In this document: positions 27,667 through 36,968 of the stretch, piece after piece
How the letters are laid out: the number at the start of each line of letters is the position of its first letter
Position numbering within the stretch: position 1 is the first letter of the stretch
NCBI GenBank assembly: GCA_045534635.1
Contig: JAZSKB010000044.1
Coordinates: 62,001 to 126,000 of the forward strand
Direction: 5' to 3'
DNA from: UBA1205 sp045534635
GTDB taxonomy: Bacteria; Bacteroidota; Bacteroidia; Bacteroidales; WCHB1-69
Length of the DNA: 64,000 bases
Notes under the pieces: generated by a model
The model's database searches: none
Told to the model about the DNA's origin: nothing
The model's input: the letters and a program-made list of their open reading frames with translations, nothing else
Program-made: the position numbers and the translations under genes

Positions 27667-29448
27667 ATGGTAGTAAAAAGAACTTTTGATTTATTAGAAA
27701 ATATGTCAGAAAAATATGCTGACAAAGAAGATATTTTAGCTCAAAAGAAAAATGGCTGTTGGAAAAAATGGTCTGTTAAAGAATATATCAATATATCTCA
27801 TCAACTTGCGTATGGATTATTGGCAGAAGGATTACAAGAAGGCGATAATGTAATGACTATAATGAACAATCGACCTGCTTGGAATTTTGTTGATATGGCA
27901 TTGCCTATGATAAAAATGGTTCATATTCCTGTTTATCCTATTCTTTCTTTGGAAGATTATAAACACATTATCAATCATAGTGAGGCTAAAGCCATTATTA
28001 TAGGTAATCCTACTATTTACAATAGAATAAAACCTTTATTAGATGATATAGGTAACAATGTCAAACTGTATGCTGTTGATGAAATCGAAGGTGTTACACC
28101 ATTTAAAACATTGATAGACAGAGGAAAAGAAGAGCAAGAAAAATACAAACCCATTGTAGAAAATATCAAAAAAAGTGTTTCTCCTGATGATGTTGCAACA
28201 ATAATATACACTTCAGGGACAACAGGTTTACCCAAAGGTGTTATGCTTTCACATCAAAATTTGGTATTTAATTTTATAGGTCATGCCAATCAGCAAATAA
28301 AAAATAGTTCTCACAGAATGTTAAGTTTTTTACCACTGTGTCATATTTACGAAAGAACTATGAATTATGAATATCAGTATCTTGGAATTAGTACATATTA
28401 TGCAGAAAACATAGGTACTATCGCCAATGATTTGAAAGATATTCATGCAGATGGATTCTGTGCCGTTCCTCGTGTTCTCGAAATGATATATGATAAATTG
28501 CAAGCAGCAGGAAAAGACCTTTCTGGCATCAAAAAAATAATTTACGAATGGGCTTTTCATCTTGCAGAAAGATTTGATTATAAAAACACTAATACTTTGT
28601 ATAAACTAAATTATCGCATTGCAGATAAATTAGTTTATTCAAAATGGCGAGAAAATCTTGGTGGTCACGAAATGTTAGTTGTTTCGGGTGGTTCATCTAT
28701 TCAAGAAAAAATCATTCGTTTGTTTACTGCAGCAAAATTCTATGTGTTTGAAGGTTATGGACTTACAGAAACTGCTCCTGTCATCGCGGTAAACAACCCT
28801 AAAGAAATGGCTATCAAAATTGGAACCGTGGGGAGAATTATGGAAGGAATTGAGGTTAAATTAGCCGAAGATGGTGAAATTCTTACCAAAGGTGTTTGTT
28901 TGATGAAAGGTTATTACAAAGACCCAGAATATACTGCCAAAGTTATTGACGAAGATGGTTGGTTTCACACTGGTGACATAGGTGAATTTGTTGACAATGA
29001 ATACCTAAAAATCACAGATAGAAAAAAAGAAATTTTTAAACTTTCTGGAGGAAAATATATTGCACCTCAATTAATTGAAAATAAATTCAAATCCTCCTCT
29101 TTTATTGAAAATTTGATTGTAATTGGAGAAAACGAAAAATACGCTTCGGCTGTTATTATTCCGAATTTCAATTACTTACATTTTTGGGCAAGCAAACACA
29201 AAATACATTATAGAAATAATAATGAATTGATAGAAAATCCAAAAATAATTAAACGAATACAAATAGAAATCAATAAAATAAACGACACTTTGGCACCACA
29301 CGAACAATTGAAGTGTGTACGTTTGGTAAATGATGAATGGTCGGTACAATCAGGAGAATTGTCCCCTACTTTAAAATTAAAAAGAAGTGTTTTGTATAAA
29401 AAATACGATACAATAATGCGTAGTATCTATGGATATGACCAACAATAA
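27667..29448 (+). CDS. Long-chain acyl-CoA synthetase, second tandem copy
   Basis: 593 residues, closely similar along its length to the preceding gene (shared SFLPLCH, YAE.(L/I)GTIAND, FCAVPRVLEMIYDKL, KGYYKDPEYTA.VIDEDGWFHTGDIG). All ANL motifs are present: IIYTSGTTGLPKG, FEGYGLTETAPV, DRKKEIFKLSGGKY and GELSPTLKLKRSV. The pair may differ in chain-length preference. It is cotranscribed with hpt, whose start lies within its last 20 bases. Confidence 0.92.
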   Translation: MVVKRTFDLLENMSEKYADKEDILAQKKNGCWKKWSVKEYINISHQLAYGLLAEGLQEGDNVMTIMNNRPAWNFVDMALPMIKMVHIPVYPILSLEDYKHIINHSEAKAIIIGNPTIYNRIKPLLDDIGNNVKLYAVDEIEGVTPFKTLIDRGKEEQEKYKPIVENIKKSVSPDDVATIIYTSGTTGLPKGVMLSHQNLVFNFIGHANQQIKNSSHRMLSFLPLCHIYERTMNYEYQYLGISTYYAENIGTIANDLKDIHADGFCAVPRVLEMIYDKLQAAGKDLSGIKKIIYEWAFHLAERFDYKNTNTLYKLNYRIADKLVYSKWRENLGGHEMLVVSGGSSIQEKIIRLFTAAKFYVFEGYGLTETAPVIAVNNPKEMAIKIGTVGRIMEGIEVKLAEDGEILTKGVCLMKGYYKDPEYTAKVIDEDGWFHTGDIGEFVDNEYLKITDRKKEIFKLSGGKYIAPQLIENKFKSSSFIENLIVIGENEKYASAVIIPNFNYLHFWASKHKIHYRNNNELIENPKIIKRIQIEINKINDTLAPHEQLKCVRLVNDEWSVQSGELSPTLKLKRSVLYKKYDTIMRSIYGYDQQ

Positions 29449-29977
29449 AATACAATTACACGACAAGGTATTTAGAAAATATATCGATAGTATTGATTTA
29501 CAAAATGCGATAAAAAAAATAGCATCTCAAATCAATATTGATTATCAACACGATATCCCTATCTTACTTAATGTATTAGAAGGAAGTGGATTGTTTTTGG
29601 CTGATTTGGTCAATTATTTAGATATACCTATTGAAATCTGTAGTGTAAAATGTTCTTCCTATCAGGATTTACAAACCACTCAAAATGTTAAAAAAGTTAT
29701 TGGCATCACAAGAGACATTTCCAACAGAAGAATCATTATTGTTGAAGACATTATTGATACTGGACTAACTATCAATACTTTACAAGATTACTTGCAACAA
29801 TTTAATGTTCAGGATATTCGTATTGCAACTATGACTTTTAAAAAGGAATCATACAAAGGTTCTTATCCTATTGATTATGTTGCTATTGAAGTGGAAAATA
29901 AATTTATTGTTGGTCATGGTTTAGATTATAATCAATTAGGAAGACATTTAAAAGATATTTATCAACTTGATATTTAA
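29429..29977 (+). CDS. hpt: Hypoxanthine phosphoribosyltransferase
   Basis: 182 residues (180 if the ATG at 29435 is used). The PRPP-binding motif is IIIVEDIIDTGLTIN near residue 112, and the N-terminal part has ILNVLEGSGLFLADL. The family salvages hypoxanthine and guanine to IMP and GMP. It overlaps the end of the second acyl-CoA synthetase by 20 bases and is followed by a HAD gene after 6 bases, so it is in one transcript with both. Confidence 0.9.
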   Translation: MDMTNNKIQLHDKVFRKYIDSIDLQNAIKKIASQINIDYQHDIPILLNVLEGSGLFLADLVNYLDIPIEICSVKCSSYQDLQTTQNVKKVIGITRDISNRRIIIVEDIIDTGLTINTLQDYLQQFNVQDIRIATMTFKKESYKGSYPIDYVAIEVENKFIVGHGLDYNQLGRHLKDIYQLDI

Positions 29978-29983
29978 TAATTT

Positions 29984-30601
29984 ATGTTGGATAAAAATAT
30001 TGATACAATTATTTTTGATTTTGGAGGCGTATTGCTTGATTTAGATAAACAAGCATGTGTAGATGCTTTTGTTGCGTTAGGTTGTCATGATATTGCAAAT
30101 TTGATAGACAATTATAGACAAAAAGGATTATTCCTTTTGTTTGAAGAAGGACAAATCAGTAACGAAGAATTTTTTACTGAGTTGAAAAAATTAGTTGGAC
30201 CCAATGTTACACAAACACAAATAGAAGAAGCATACAAACAATTTTTAGTAGGACTACCGCAGTATAAATTAGATTTGATATTACGTTTACACAAACAATA
30301 TAAAATACTCTTATTAAGCAACATAAATCAATTTGTATTTGAGTATTGTGCTGAAAAATATTTCAACGCCAATGGTTACAATATTTCAGATTATTTTGAT
30401 AAATTGTATCTTTCGTACCAAATGGGCGTATGTAAACCCGATGAACAAATATTTCGTCAAATGATAGAAGGTTCCAAATTAATACCTCAAAATTGTTTGT
30501 ATTTAGATGATGGCATTGCCAATATTGAAATGGGAAAAAAATTGGGATTCAATTCTTATCATACAAAAATTGGTGAAGATTTTTCGTATCTATTTGAATA
30601 A
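29984..30601 (+). CDS. HAD family hydrolase, YihX-like
   Basis: 205 residues. Motif I is IIFDFGGVLLDLD, the DxGxV variant usual in the YihX/alpha-glucose-1-phosphatase group of HAD-IA proteins. Motif II is ILLLSNINQF, the conserved Lys lies in YQMGVCKPDEQIF and motif IV is LYLDDGIANIE. It is probably a soluble sugar-phosphate or nucleotide phosphatase. It follows hpt by 6 bases; a role in nucleotide salvage would fit but is not shown. Confidence 0.87.
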   Translation: MLDKNIDTIIFDFGGVLLDLDKQACVDAFVALGCHDIANLIDNYRQKGLFLLFEEGQISNEEFFTELKKLVGPNVTQTQIEEAYKQFLVGLPQYKLDLILRLHKQYKILLLSNINQFVFEYCAEKYFNANGYNISDYFDKLYLSYQMGVCKPDEQIFRQMIEGSKLIPQNCLYLDDGIANIEMGKKLGFNSYHTKIGEDFSYLFE

Positions 30602-30627
30602 TTAAATAATATAAAACATTATCCATT

Positions 30628-31341
30628 ATGTCAATAATAGTAAATAATGTAACAAAAACTTTCGGGAAACAGAATGCTTTAGATAATGTTTCGTTCCAAA
30701 TAAATAAAGGAGAAATTGTAGCATTGTTAGGTCCCAACGGAGCAGGAAAATCCACAATGATGAAAATTCTCACTTGCTATCAACCACCAACTTCTGGAGA
30801 AGTTAAAGTTTGTGGTTTTGATGTGTTGGAAAAACCGATAGAAATTGCCAAACGTGTTGGTTATCTTCCTGAAAACAACCCACTTTATACGGATATGTAT
30901 ATCAAAGAAAGTCTTCAATTTGTTGGTGGAATTCACAAAATTCCTAATTTAAAACAACGAGTTGAAGAAATGATTGTTTTAACTGGGTTGGAACGAGAGC
31001 AAAACAAAAAAATAAGGACATTATCAAGAGGTTATCGACAACGTGTTGGACTTGCTCATGCTTTGATTCACAATCCTGATGTTTTAATTTTAGATGAACC
31101 AACATCTGGCTTAGACCCTAATCAATTAATTGAAATTAGGGCACTTATACAAAAAATAGGAAAAGAAAAAACTGTTTTACTTTCTACTCATATTATGCAA
31201 GAAGTAGAAGCAATTTGTAATCGTGCTATAATTATTGATTTAGGCAAAATCAAAGCAGATGACACTATTAGCAATTTGATAAAACAATCTAATAACCAAG
31301 GAATTGAATATCTATTTCATCAACTTACAACACATAAATAA
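30628..31341 (+). CDS. ABC transporter ATP-binding protein, GldA-like
   Basis: 237 residues. Walker A is GPNGAGKST, the signature TLSRGYRQR is the variant seen in GldA-type ATPases, Walker B is DVLILDEPTSGLDPNQ, and the switch His is in LLSTHIMQEVEAI. It resembles the gliding ABC subunit GldA closely in the central region (VGYLPENNPLY). GldA is usually about 300 residues; this one lacks the C-terminal extension. No GldF or GldG permease genes lie beside it, so its membrane partner must be elsewhere. It is followed after 5 bases by a BatA-domain gene. Confidence 0.85.
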   Translation: MSIIVNNVTKTFGKQNALDNVSFQINKGEIVALLGPNGAGKSTMMKILTCYQPPTSGEVKVCGFDVLEKPIEIAKRVGYLPENNPLYTDMYIKESLQFVGGIHKIPNLKQRVEEMIVLTGLEREQNKKIRTLSRGYRQRVGLAHALIHNPDVLILDEPTSGLDPNQLIEIRALIQKIGKEKTVLLSTHIMQEVEAICNRAIIIDLGKIKADDTISNLIKQSNNQGIEYLFHQLTTHK

Positions 31342-31346
31342 TCAAT

Positions 31347-33404
31347 ATGCGATTTGCGAATCCTCAATTTCTATATGCTTTAATAGTCATTCTCATACCG
31401 ATAATTATTCATTTATTTAATTTTCGACGGTATCAAGTTCGTTATTTCTCAAATACTACATTTATCGAATTTATAAAAAAACAAACTCACCGCGAATCAG
31501 AATTAAAAAAATGGATTATACTTATATTGAGAACATTAGCAATTGCATGTATTGTTTTGGTTTTCACAAAACCATATATTCCAAACAAAAATTATAACAA
31601 TGCAATAAACACCAATCCTATTGTTGCCCTTTACATTGACAATTCTTTTTCAATGGAAAGTAAAAGCATAGATGACAATTTATTGTACGAAGCCAAACAA
31701 CAAGCCAAAAATATTATTGGTGCATATCCAGAAAGTTGTAAATTTCGACTTATAACCAACGAATTAGCCTCAAAATATCAATATGAACTTGATAAATCTA
31801 CGATTTTACAAGAAATTGATAATCTACAAACATCATCAATAAATCGCTCATTGAGTGATATTTATATTTATGTTAAAAGAGATATACAGCAAAATAAACA
31901 TTATGCTCATTTATATTTGCTATCCGATTGGCAAAAAACAACTTCTGATTTTCAAAAAATAGAACAAGACACATCAATACAAACATTTATTGTTCCATTT
32001 GAAGCAAATAAAATCAAAAACATCAGTATTGATTCCGCATGGTTATTGGAACAAGAATTATCTGAAAAACAAAATATTAAAATGTTTGTTCGGATTTCAA
32101 ATCATTCTGAAGATAATATTGAAGGAATTCCTATAAAATTAGTTTTAGACGGACAACAAAAAGCGATAGCTTCTCTCAAAATTGATGCCCAAAAGACCAT
32201 TGAAACTTCTCTTAATTTTACCTTAAATGAAACAAATATACAAAAAGGATATATTTCATTAACCGACAATCCTATTATTTTCGATGATAAATTGCATTTT
32301 GTACTCAATGTCAATAAATTAAAAAATATATTACATATTTATACTTCTCAAGAAAATCGTTATATTAAACAACTTTTTGAAGATGATTCAACAATATTAT
32401 ATTCTTCTTGTAATTATCAAAAAATTGATTACCAACAATTAAAAAAGCAAAATTTGGTTTTGTTAGAATGTTCAAATGCTTTTTCTGATGGTTTTATTGG
32501 AGAAATGTTGCAATATGTAGAAAATGGCGGTAATTTGTTATTAATAGCCCCGAATATTGAAGAAAAATACAACAACAAAATTCATCAGGCATTCAATGTA
32601 TCTAATCTTGAAACAATTGATAATCAAACGACTAAAATTGAAAGTTTAAATATAGAACATCCATTTTATCAACATGTATTTGATGAATATCCTGAAAATA
32701 TTGATTTGCCAGAAGTTTTTATTCATTATAAATTTTCCAAACAAATTGGTAAAGGAAAACAGACATTAATATCATTAGAAAATAATGATGCTTTACTTAC
32801 TGTTGAACAATTTGGTAATGGTGCCATTTTCGCTATTTCAATACCTTTTGATAATACATATTCCAAATTTCCTGAACACGCTATTTTTGTCCCTACTCTA
32901 TTGAATATGAGTTTTCCGCTTGGAAGTATTGCATCTATTTATCAAATTATTGGAGATGAAAAACCGATTTCGCTCCCGTCATCATCATTTGATAAAATAG
33001 ATAAACCAATATTAACAATAAAAAATGAAAATAACAAAGAAGAATTTATTCCAAATATAATTGCCATCAATCCACAAATTCAATTTATTGTTAATCAACA
33101 AGTTTATTATGATGGCATTTATGATGTTTTTTCTGAAAATCAACATATTGGAAGTATTGCTTTTAATTACAATAGACAAGAGTCCAATATGGACTTTTAT
33201 CAAAAAAATGATTTATTGGATTTATTAAGTCAGTATCAACTTTCATCATTTAAAATGTTGGATATTCAACATAAAAATGAACACAGCGTTCAAACAATGG
33301 TTAACAATAATAAAACGGAATTATTTCAATTGTTTCTATTGTTCGCTTTATTATTCCTTTTAGCCGAAAGTATATTAATAAGAATATTTTTGAAAGAAAA
33401 ATAA
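31347..33404 (+). CDS. BatA-domain membrane protein
   Basis: 685 residues. The N-terminus is the BatA (aerotolerance-regulator N-terminal) signature: MRFANPQFLYAL-, two helices (about 7-22 and 53-72) and the LFNFRRYQVRYFSN and LKKWIILILRTLAIAC linkers. Then comes a von Willebrand A-like fold (ALYIDNSFSMES, MIDAS-like DNSFS with Ser). The large periplasmic part ends in a helix at about 660-680. This is the orphan Bacteroidota BatA-type protein rather than the moxR/bat operon form. The next gene is convergent, stop to stop. Confidence 0.82.
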   Translation: MRFANPQFLYALIVILIPIIIHLFNFRRYQVRYFSNTTFIEFIKKQTHRESELKKWIILILRTLAIACIVLVFTKPYIPNKNYNNAINTNPIVALYIDNSFSMESKSIDDNLLYEAKQQAKNIIGAYPESCKFRLITNELASKYQYELDKSTILQEIDNLQTSSINRSLSDIYIYVKRDIQQNKHYAHLYLLSDWQKTTSDFQKIEQDTSIQTFIVPFEANKIKNISIDSAWLLEQELSEKQNIKMFVRISNHSEDNIEGIPIKLVLDGQQKAIASLKIDAQKTIETSLNFTLNETNIQKGYISLTDNPIIFDDKLHFVLNVNKLKNILHIYTSQENRYIKQLFEDDSTILYSSCNYQKIDYQQLKKQNLVLLECSNAFSDGFIGEMLQYVENGGNLLLIAPNIEEKYNNKIHQAFNVSNLETIDNQTTKIESLNIEHPFYQHVFDEYPENIDLPEVFIHYKFSKQIGKGKQTLISLENNDALLTVEQFGNGAIFAISIPFDNTYSKFPEHAIFVPTLLNMSFPLGSIASIYQIIGDEKPISLPSSSFDKIDKPILTIKNENNKEEFIPNIIAINPQIQFIVNQQVYYDGIYDVFSENQHIGSIAFNYNRQESNMDFYQKNDLLDLLSQYQLSSFKMLDIQHKNEHSVQTMVNNNKTELFQLFLLFALLFLLAESILIRIFLKEK

Positions 33405-33827
33405 TTATTTCGTTAACGTTAACAAACGATTCTGATAATCAATTATCGCATTGTATTTTAATAAAATATCACTGCCCAACAATCCTGCAATTTTTTTCAT
33501 TCCTAATGATTCCATCATATCGTTGATATGAGCAATATCTATGATTAAAAAAGGATAATTTCTCAATTGAAAATCACCAATTTTGATACTTGGAAGTTTT
33601 ATCATTGTATTTTGAGCTACATCTGCACTAATCGATAACACTTTATCTACAATAATTTCTTCTTTTGAAGACAAATGCTGAATTACTTCTGGAGATAAAC
33701 ATGAATGCGACGCTCCTGTATCAACAACAATTATTTCATTTCTACGTCCAATTTTTACATTAACCGTAATATGAAAATTGTTTGTATCCAAACATTGAAC
33801 ATTGATGGGAATTACTGTTGTTTTCAT
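33405..33827 (-). CDS. Retropepsin-like aspartic protease domain protein
   Basis: 140 residues. The active-site motif VVDTGASHSCLS (Asp37-Thr-Gly-Ala) is that of retropepsin-like single-domain aspartyl proteases, which work as dimers. A later AGLLGSDILLKYNAIIDYQNR matches the family's ILGxDxL...IDY block. There is no signal peptide, so it may be cytoplasmic. The start overlaps the radical SAM stop (TGATG), so the two are translationally coupled. The target is unknown. Confidence 0.85.
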   Translation of the reverse strand: MKTTVIPINVQCLDTNNFHITVNVKIGRRNEIIVVDTGASHSCLSPEVIQHLSSKEEIIVDKVLSISADVAQNTMIKLPSIKIGDFQLRNYPFLIIDIAHINDMMESLGMKKIAGLLGSDILLKYNAIIDYQNRLLTLTK

Positions 33828-34603
33828 CAGTATATCAATGTTTTAATCCCTAATTGTTGTACTTTTTTTGCTATCAATTCAAGTTCATTTTTCATTACTT
33901 TTACCAAAGAACGTTCTGGCGTTTCTCTATCTATAGGATACAACATTACAGTATGAGGGTGAATACGTTCAATGCGTTTCAACCATTCTTGTACTTCATA
34001 TTCTGTTGTATTATCTATTTTGATATCATTATTTTCCCCCCTTAAAAACAATGTTTGAATAGTTAAGTTTCCATTAAACTGACACAATTTATCTGTAATA
34101 TCCTCAATATTAATATGCTCAAATGGTTTATTGATAGCATCAAACATAGTTTGAGTACCAGCATCTAATTTTAAAAGCGGGTTATCAATGCGTTGCAAAG
34201 TTCTCATTACTTCAGGACAAGCCAATCTTGTTGAATTGGTTAAACAAGAAATGATAGTTTTTGGAAAGTACTTATCTCGTAACTCCATGATTTTTAGTGT
34301 AATTTGTTCAAATTCTGGATGTAACGTTGGTTCTCCATTTCCTGAATAAGTTATTGAATCTATTTGAGTTTTATTATCATAAAGTTCTTTAAACCGTTGT
34401 TCTAATATCGGAATAATTGTATTCGCAGTTAACAATTTGTCAAACAATACTTTATCTGTTTTCGACCAGCCACATTCGCAATAGATACAATTAAAAGTAC
34501 ATAATTTGATTTCTTCTGGCATTAAATTAATCCCCAACGAATTTCCCAATCTTCTACTATGTATTGGACCAAAAATAACTTTTTCAAATAAAATTCCCGA
34601 CAT
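33827..34603 (-). CDS. Radical SAM protein
   Basis: 258 residues from the ATG at 34603. A longer reading to 34732 adds 43 residues but runs through the promoter box at 34689-34696, so it is rejected. The 4Fe-4S motif is CTFNCIYCECGW (CxxxCxxC) near residue 36, preceded by the FGPIHSRRLGNSLGINLMP segment seen in a Bacteroidota radical SAM group. SGNGEPTLHPEF is the second SAM-binding block. The substrate is unknown. It is coupled to the retropepsin-like gene. Confidence 0.88.
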   Translation of the reverse strand: MSGILFEKVIFGPIHSRRLGNSLGINLMPEEIKLCTFNCIYCECGWSKTDKVLFDKLLTANTIIPILEQRFKELYDNKTQIDSITYSGNGEPTLHPEFEQITLKIMELRDKYFPKTIISCLTNSTRLACPEVMRTLQRIDNPLLKLDAGTQTMFDAINKPFEHINIEDITDKLCQFNGNLTIQTLFLRGENNDIKIDNTTEYEVQEWLKRIERIHPHTVMLYPIDRETPERSLVKVMKNELELIAKKVQQLGIKTLIY

Positions 34604-34688
34604 ATTATTTGTTTTTACAAAAATAAATTCATAATATACTGATTTTATTGCAATTAATAAAACCACATAAGTATATTTATCAATAAAG

Positions 34689-34696
34689 CAAAAGTA
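34689..34696 (-). promoter_or_regulatory. -7 box of the radical SAM/retropepsin pair
   Basis: TACTTTTG on the minus strand, 85 bases before the ATG at 34603. It is divergent from the ispE promoter box 46 bases away. Confidence 0.5.
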
Positions 34697-34742
34697 ACAT
34701 ATTTTTTCCAATGAACAGAAATTCTTATACAAAAAAATATGT

Positions 34743-34750
34743 TATCTTTG
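34743..34750 (+). promoter_or_regulatory. -7 box of ispE
   Basis: TATCTTTG, 21 bases before the ispE ATG. Confidence 0.6.
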
Positions 34751-34771
34751 TAAATTGATTTTTATTAGATT

Positions 34772-35584
34772 ATGATTGCGTATCCTTTTTGTAAGATTAA
34801 TATTGGGTTATTTATTACCTCCAAACGTAGTGATGGTTTTCACAATATTGCAACTTGTTTTTATCCAATAAAAACATTATCAGATATATTGGAAATTGTT
34901 CCTGCCTCTACATTTTCATTTCAACAAACAGGGATAAATATTGACGGAAATAGTCAAGATAATTTAGTAGTAAAAGCCTATAAATTACTTCAGAAATACC
35001 ATAATTGTCCAATGGTAAATATTCATTTACACAAATGTATTCCTATTGGAGCCGGTTTAGGAGGCGGAAGTTCTGACGCTATAAGTACATTATTGTTACT
35101 CAATGAAATGTTTCAACTTGCAATATCAAAACAAGAATTAGAACAATATGCTAACGATTTAGGAAGTGATTGTGCATTTTTTCTTCAAAATTCTCCTGCA
35201 ATTGGCAAAGAAAGAGGGAATGTGTTAACACCAATTAATTTAAATCATCTTGCGGGTTTGCATCTTGTATTGATAAAACCTAATATCCATATTAATACTG
35301 CATTAGCATACAAAGGATGTCAACCACAAGCATGCATAGAAGATATTGGAAATATGCTTCATTTACCAATAGAACAATGGCAAAATATTCTTCTAAACGA
35401 TTTTGAAAAAACACTTTTTCCACAATTTCCTATCTTAAAACAAATAAAAGATACATTTATAAATACAGGAGCGATTTATGCATCTCTTTCTGGTAGTGGA
35501 GCAACTGTATTTGCTTTATATAAAAATAATCCTCCCCAAATCAAATTTGAAGAGGATTTTTTTACCTTTTCTACTATTTTATAA
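34772..35584 (+). CDS. ispE: 4-diphosphocytidyl-2-C-methyl-D-erythritol kinase
   Basis: 270 residues, normal for IspE. It phosphorylates CDP-methylerythritol in the MEP isoprenoid pathway. The GHMP kinase ATP loop is PIGAGLGGGSSDAIS near residue 92. The N-terminus PFCKINIGLFITSKRSDGFHNI carries the conserved Lys/Asn, and SLSGSGATVFALY is the C-terminal GHMP block. It is monocistronic with its own promoter; a terminator-like hairpin overlaps its last codons. Confidence 0.95.
   Translation: MIAYPFCKINIGLFITSKRSDGFHNIATCFYPIKTLSDILEIVPASTFSFQQTGINIDGNSQDNLVVKAYKLLQKYHNCPMVNIHLHKCIPIGAGLGGGSSDAISTLLLLNEMFQLAISKQELEQYANDLGSDCAFFLQNSPAIGKERGNVLTPINLNHLAGLHLVLIKPNIHINTALAYKGCQPQACIEDIGNMLHLPIEQWQNILLNDFEKTLFPQFPILKQIKDTFINTGAIYASLSGSGATVFALYKNNPPQIKFEEDFFTFSTIL
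35528..35563 (+). terminator. Terminator-like hairpin inside the ispE end
   Basis: AATCCTC (35528-35534) pairs with GAGGATT (35552-35558), with a possible small inner stem and a five-base T extension to 35563. It lies inside the ispE coding end, 21 bases before its stop. Confidence 0.5.
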
Positions 35585-35590
35585 AATAGT
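35573..35590. repeat. 18-bp perfect palindrome at the ispE/DUF5723 junction
   Basis: ACTATTTTATAAAATAGT is self-complementary over 18 bases and spans the ispE stop between convergent genes. It may help end transcription from both sides. Confidence 0.5.
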
Positions 35591-35598
35591 AATCAAAA

Positions 35599-36957
35599 TT
35601 AATGATAACTTGCTCTTTCTTTAGTATTCTTCTGAGGAGCAACAAAATTAATCCCGAATACAGCGTTAATATTTTTTAGTTTATCTATATAGAATGAGTT
35701 AAAATAATCAAGTGCTGCATAAATTTGGAATACGCCCAATTGGAGTCTAAAACCAATACCAGGATTTAGTAAACTATTAGATTTAAATGTATTACCTATT
35801 GTTACATCAAATACTTTTCCAAATTGTCTATTGTAGGAAACACTTCCAGAAGGGATAAATCGACCATTAAAAACTTTACCATTAAAGTTTAAACTAAATC
35901 TATCTTTTGAAGATGCATAAATATTACCTCCAATATTAAAATTAGTTGTTATCATTTTTGTGTACAAACCAATGTATTGTGTATCCAGATTTGTATTAAA
36001 TTCATTAAGCAAAGAATCAAAGAATTTTGCGATGTATTCTCCTGGTTGCAAGTTCGTATTACTTGAATCAAATGGAATAGGAACCCCAGAATATCCTACA
36101 TAGGTATTACTAAGCGAACATTTTGTTCCATTTCGCCATACAATAAACCCTAAATCTGTAATAGCAGCATCTATTTCAAATATCCGATTAACTCGATAAC
36201 GCATTCCAAAATCAATTGCGAAACCATGACTATTTTTTGAAAATCCTTCTTTGATATAATCCATTGATGAATTACCATTTTGAGGATTGGTCATTCCTAA
36301 AAACATATTTAGATTATTTATATATGCAGTCATGTTATAATCAATTATCAAGCTATCAAAATTCTTTGAAGAGATAAAGTCCATATTAAGATTTTTGGTA
36401 TATGCATTGACGATACCTAATAAATATTTAGCTTTTAATCCCCAAGAAAATTTTCTGTTTTCTACTCTATTAAATCCAATACCAATTTCTGCATAAGTCG
36501 AAATATCAATTGCATCATTATCAAGAATTTTCATTACTTTATTTTCATAATTTCCATTTCCTTCTAACAGCAATTTGAATAAACCATCTTTGAGATTTGC
36601 CATTGCATCAATTCGGATTGCATAAGTAAGATAAATATAGTTTTTATCTTTAACTCTAAATCCAAAATCCAAAAAATCTTCTCTAAATCCTAAACGAAAA
36701 AAATTATTTTTATGAATTTTTTTCAAGGTTTTAGTTTCGATATTCATCACATTTCCATAATTTATAGGGGAATTTACACCTAATTGTACCCTACTTAATA
36801 GTGGAAAACCAATATGAAATTGATAAGGTAAATAAATACCCGGATTTTCATTTAATGCTTGAGGAATACGCAAATCTTTTAATAAAAAAGTTTCTTGCGA
36901 TTTTACCAAATTGGGAAAACCAAGAATTATACAAATTATTAGTAATAGCCGTTTCAT
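35599..36957 (-). CDS. Outer-membrane protein, DUF5723-like
   Basis: 452 residues with a signal peptide (LLLIICIILGFPNLVKSQ). The remainder is a long series of beta strands (RVQLGVNSPINYGNV, KFSWGLKAKYLLGI, FEIDAAITDLGFIVW, RFSLNFNGKVFNG), ending FQIYAALDYFNSFY and IDKLKNINAVFGINFV. The pattern matches DUF5723, a Bacteroidota outer-membrane barrel family of unknown role. It lies 11 bases after a lipoprotein gene, so the two probably act together at the outer membrane. Confidence 0.75.
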   Translation of the reverse strand: MKRLLLIICIILGFPNLVKSQETFLLKDLRIPQALNENPGIYLPYQFHIGFPLLSRVQLGVNSPINYGNVMNIETKTLKKIHKNNFFRLGFREDFLDFGFRVKDKNYIYLTYAIRIDAMANLKDGLFKLLLEGNGNYENKVMKILDNDAIDISTYAEIGIGFNRVENRKFSWGLKAKYLLGIVNAYTKNLNMDFISSKNFDSLIIDYNMTAYINNLNMFLGMTNPQNGNSSMDYIKEGFSKNSHGFAIDFGMRYRVNRIFEIDAAITDLGFIVWRNGTKCSLSNTYVGYSGVPIPFDSSNTNLQPGEYIAKFFDSLLNEFNTNLDTQYIGLYTKMITTNFNIGGNIYASSKDRFSLNFNGKVFNGRFIPSGSVSYNRQFGKVFDVTIGNTFKSNSLLNPGIGFRLQLGVFQIYAALDYFNSFYIDKLKNINAVFGINFVAPQKNTKERASYH

Positions 36958-36968
36958 TAATATTCCTC

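Noticed and set aside
34604..34732. 43-residue extension of the radical SAM protein
   Set aside because: It runs through a promoter box and adds a stretch unlike the family; the ATG at 34603 gives the usual N-terminus.
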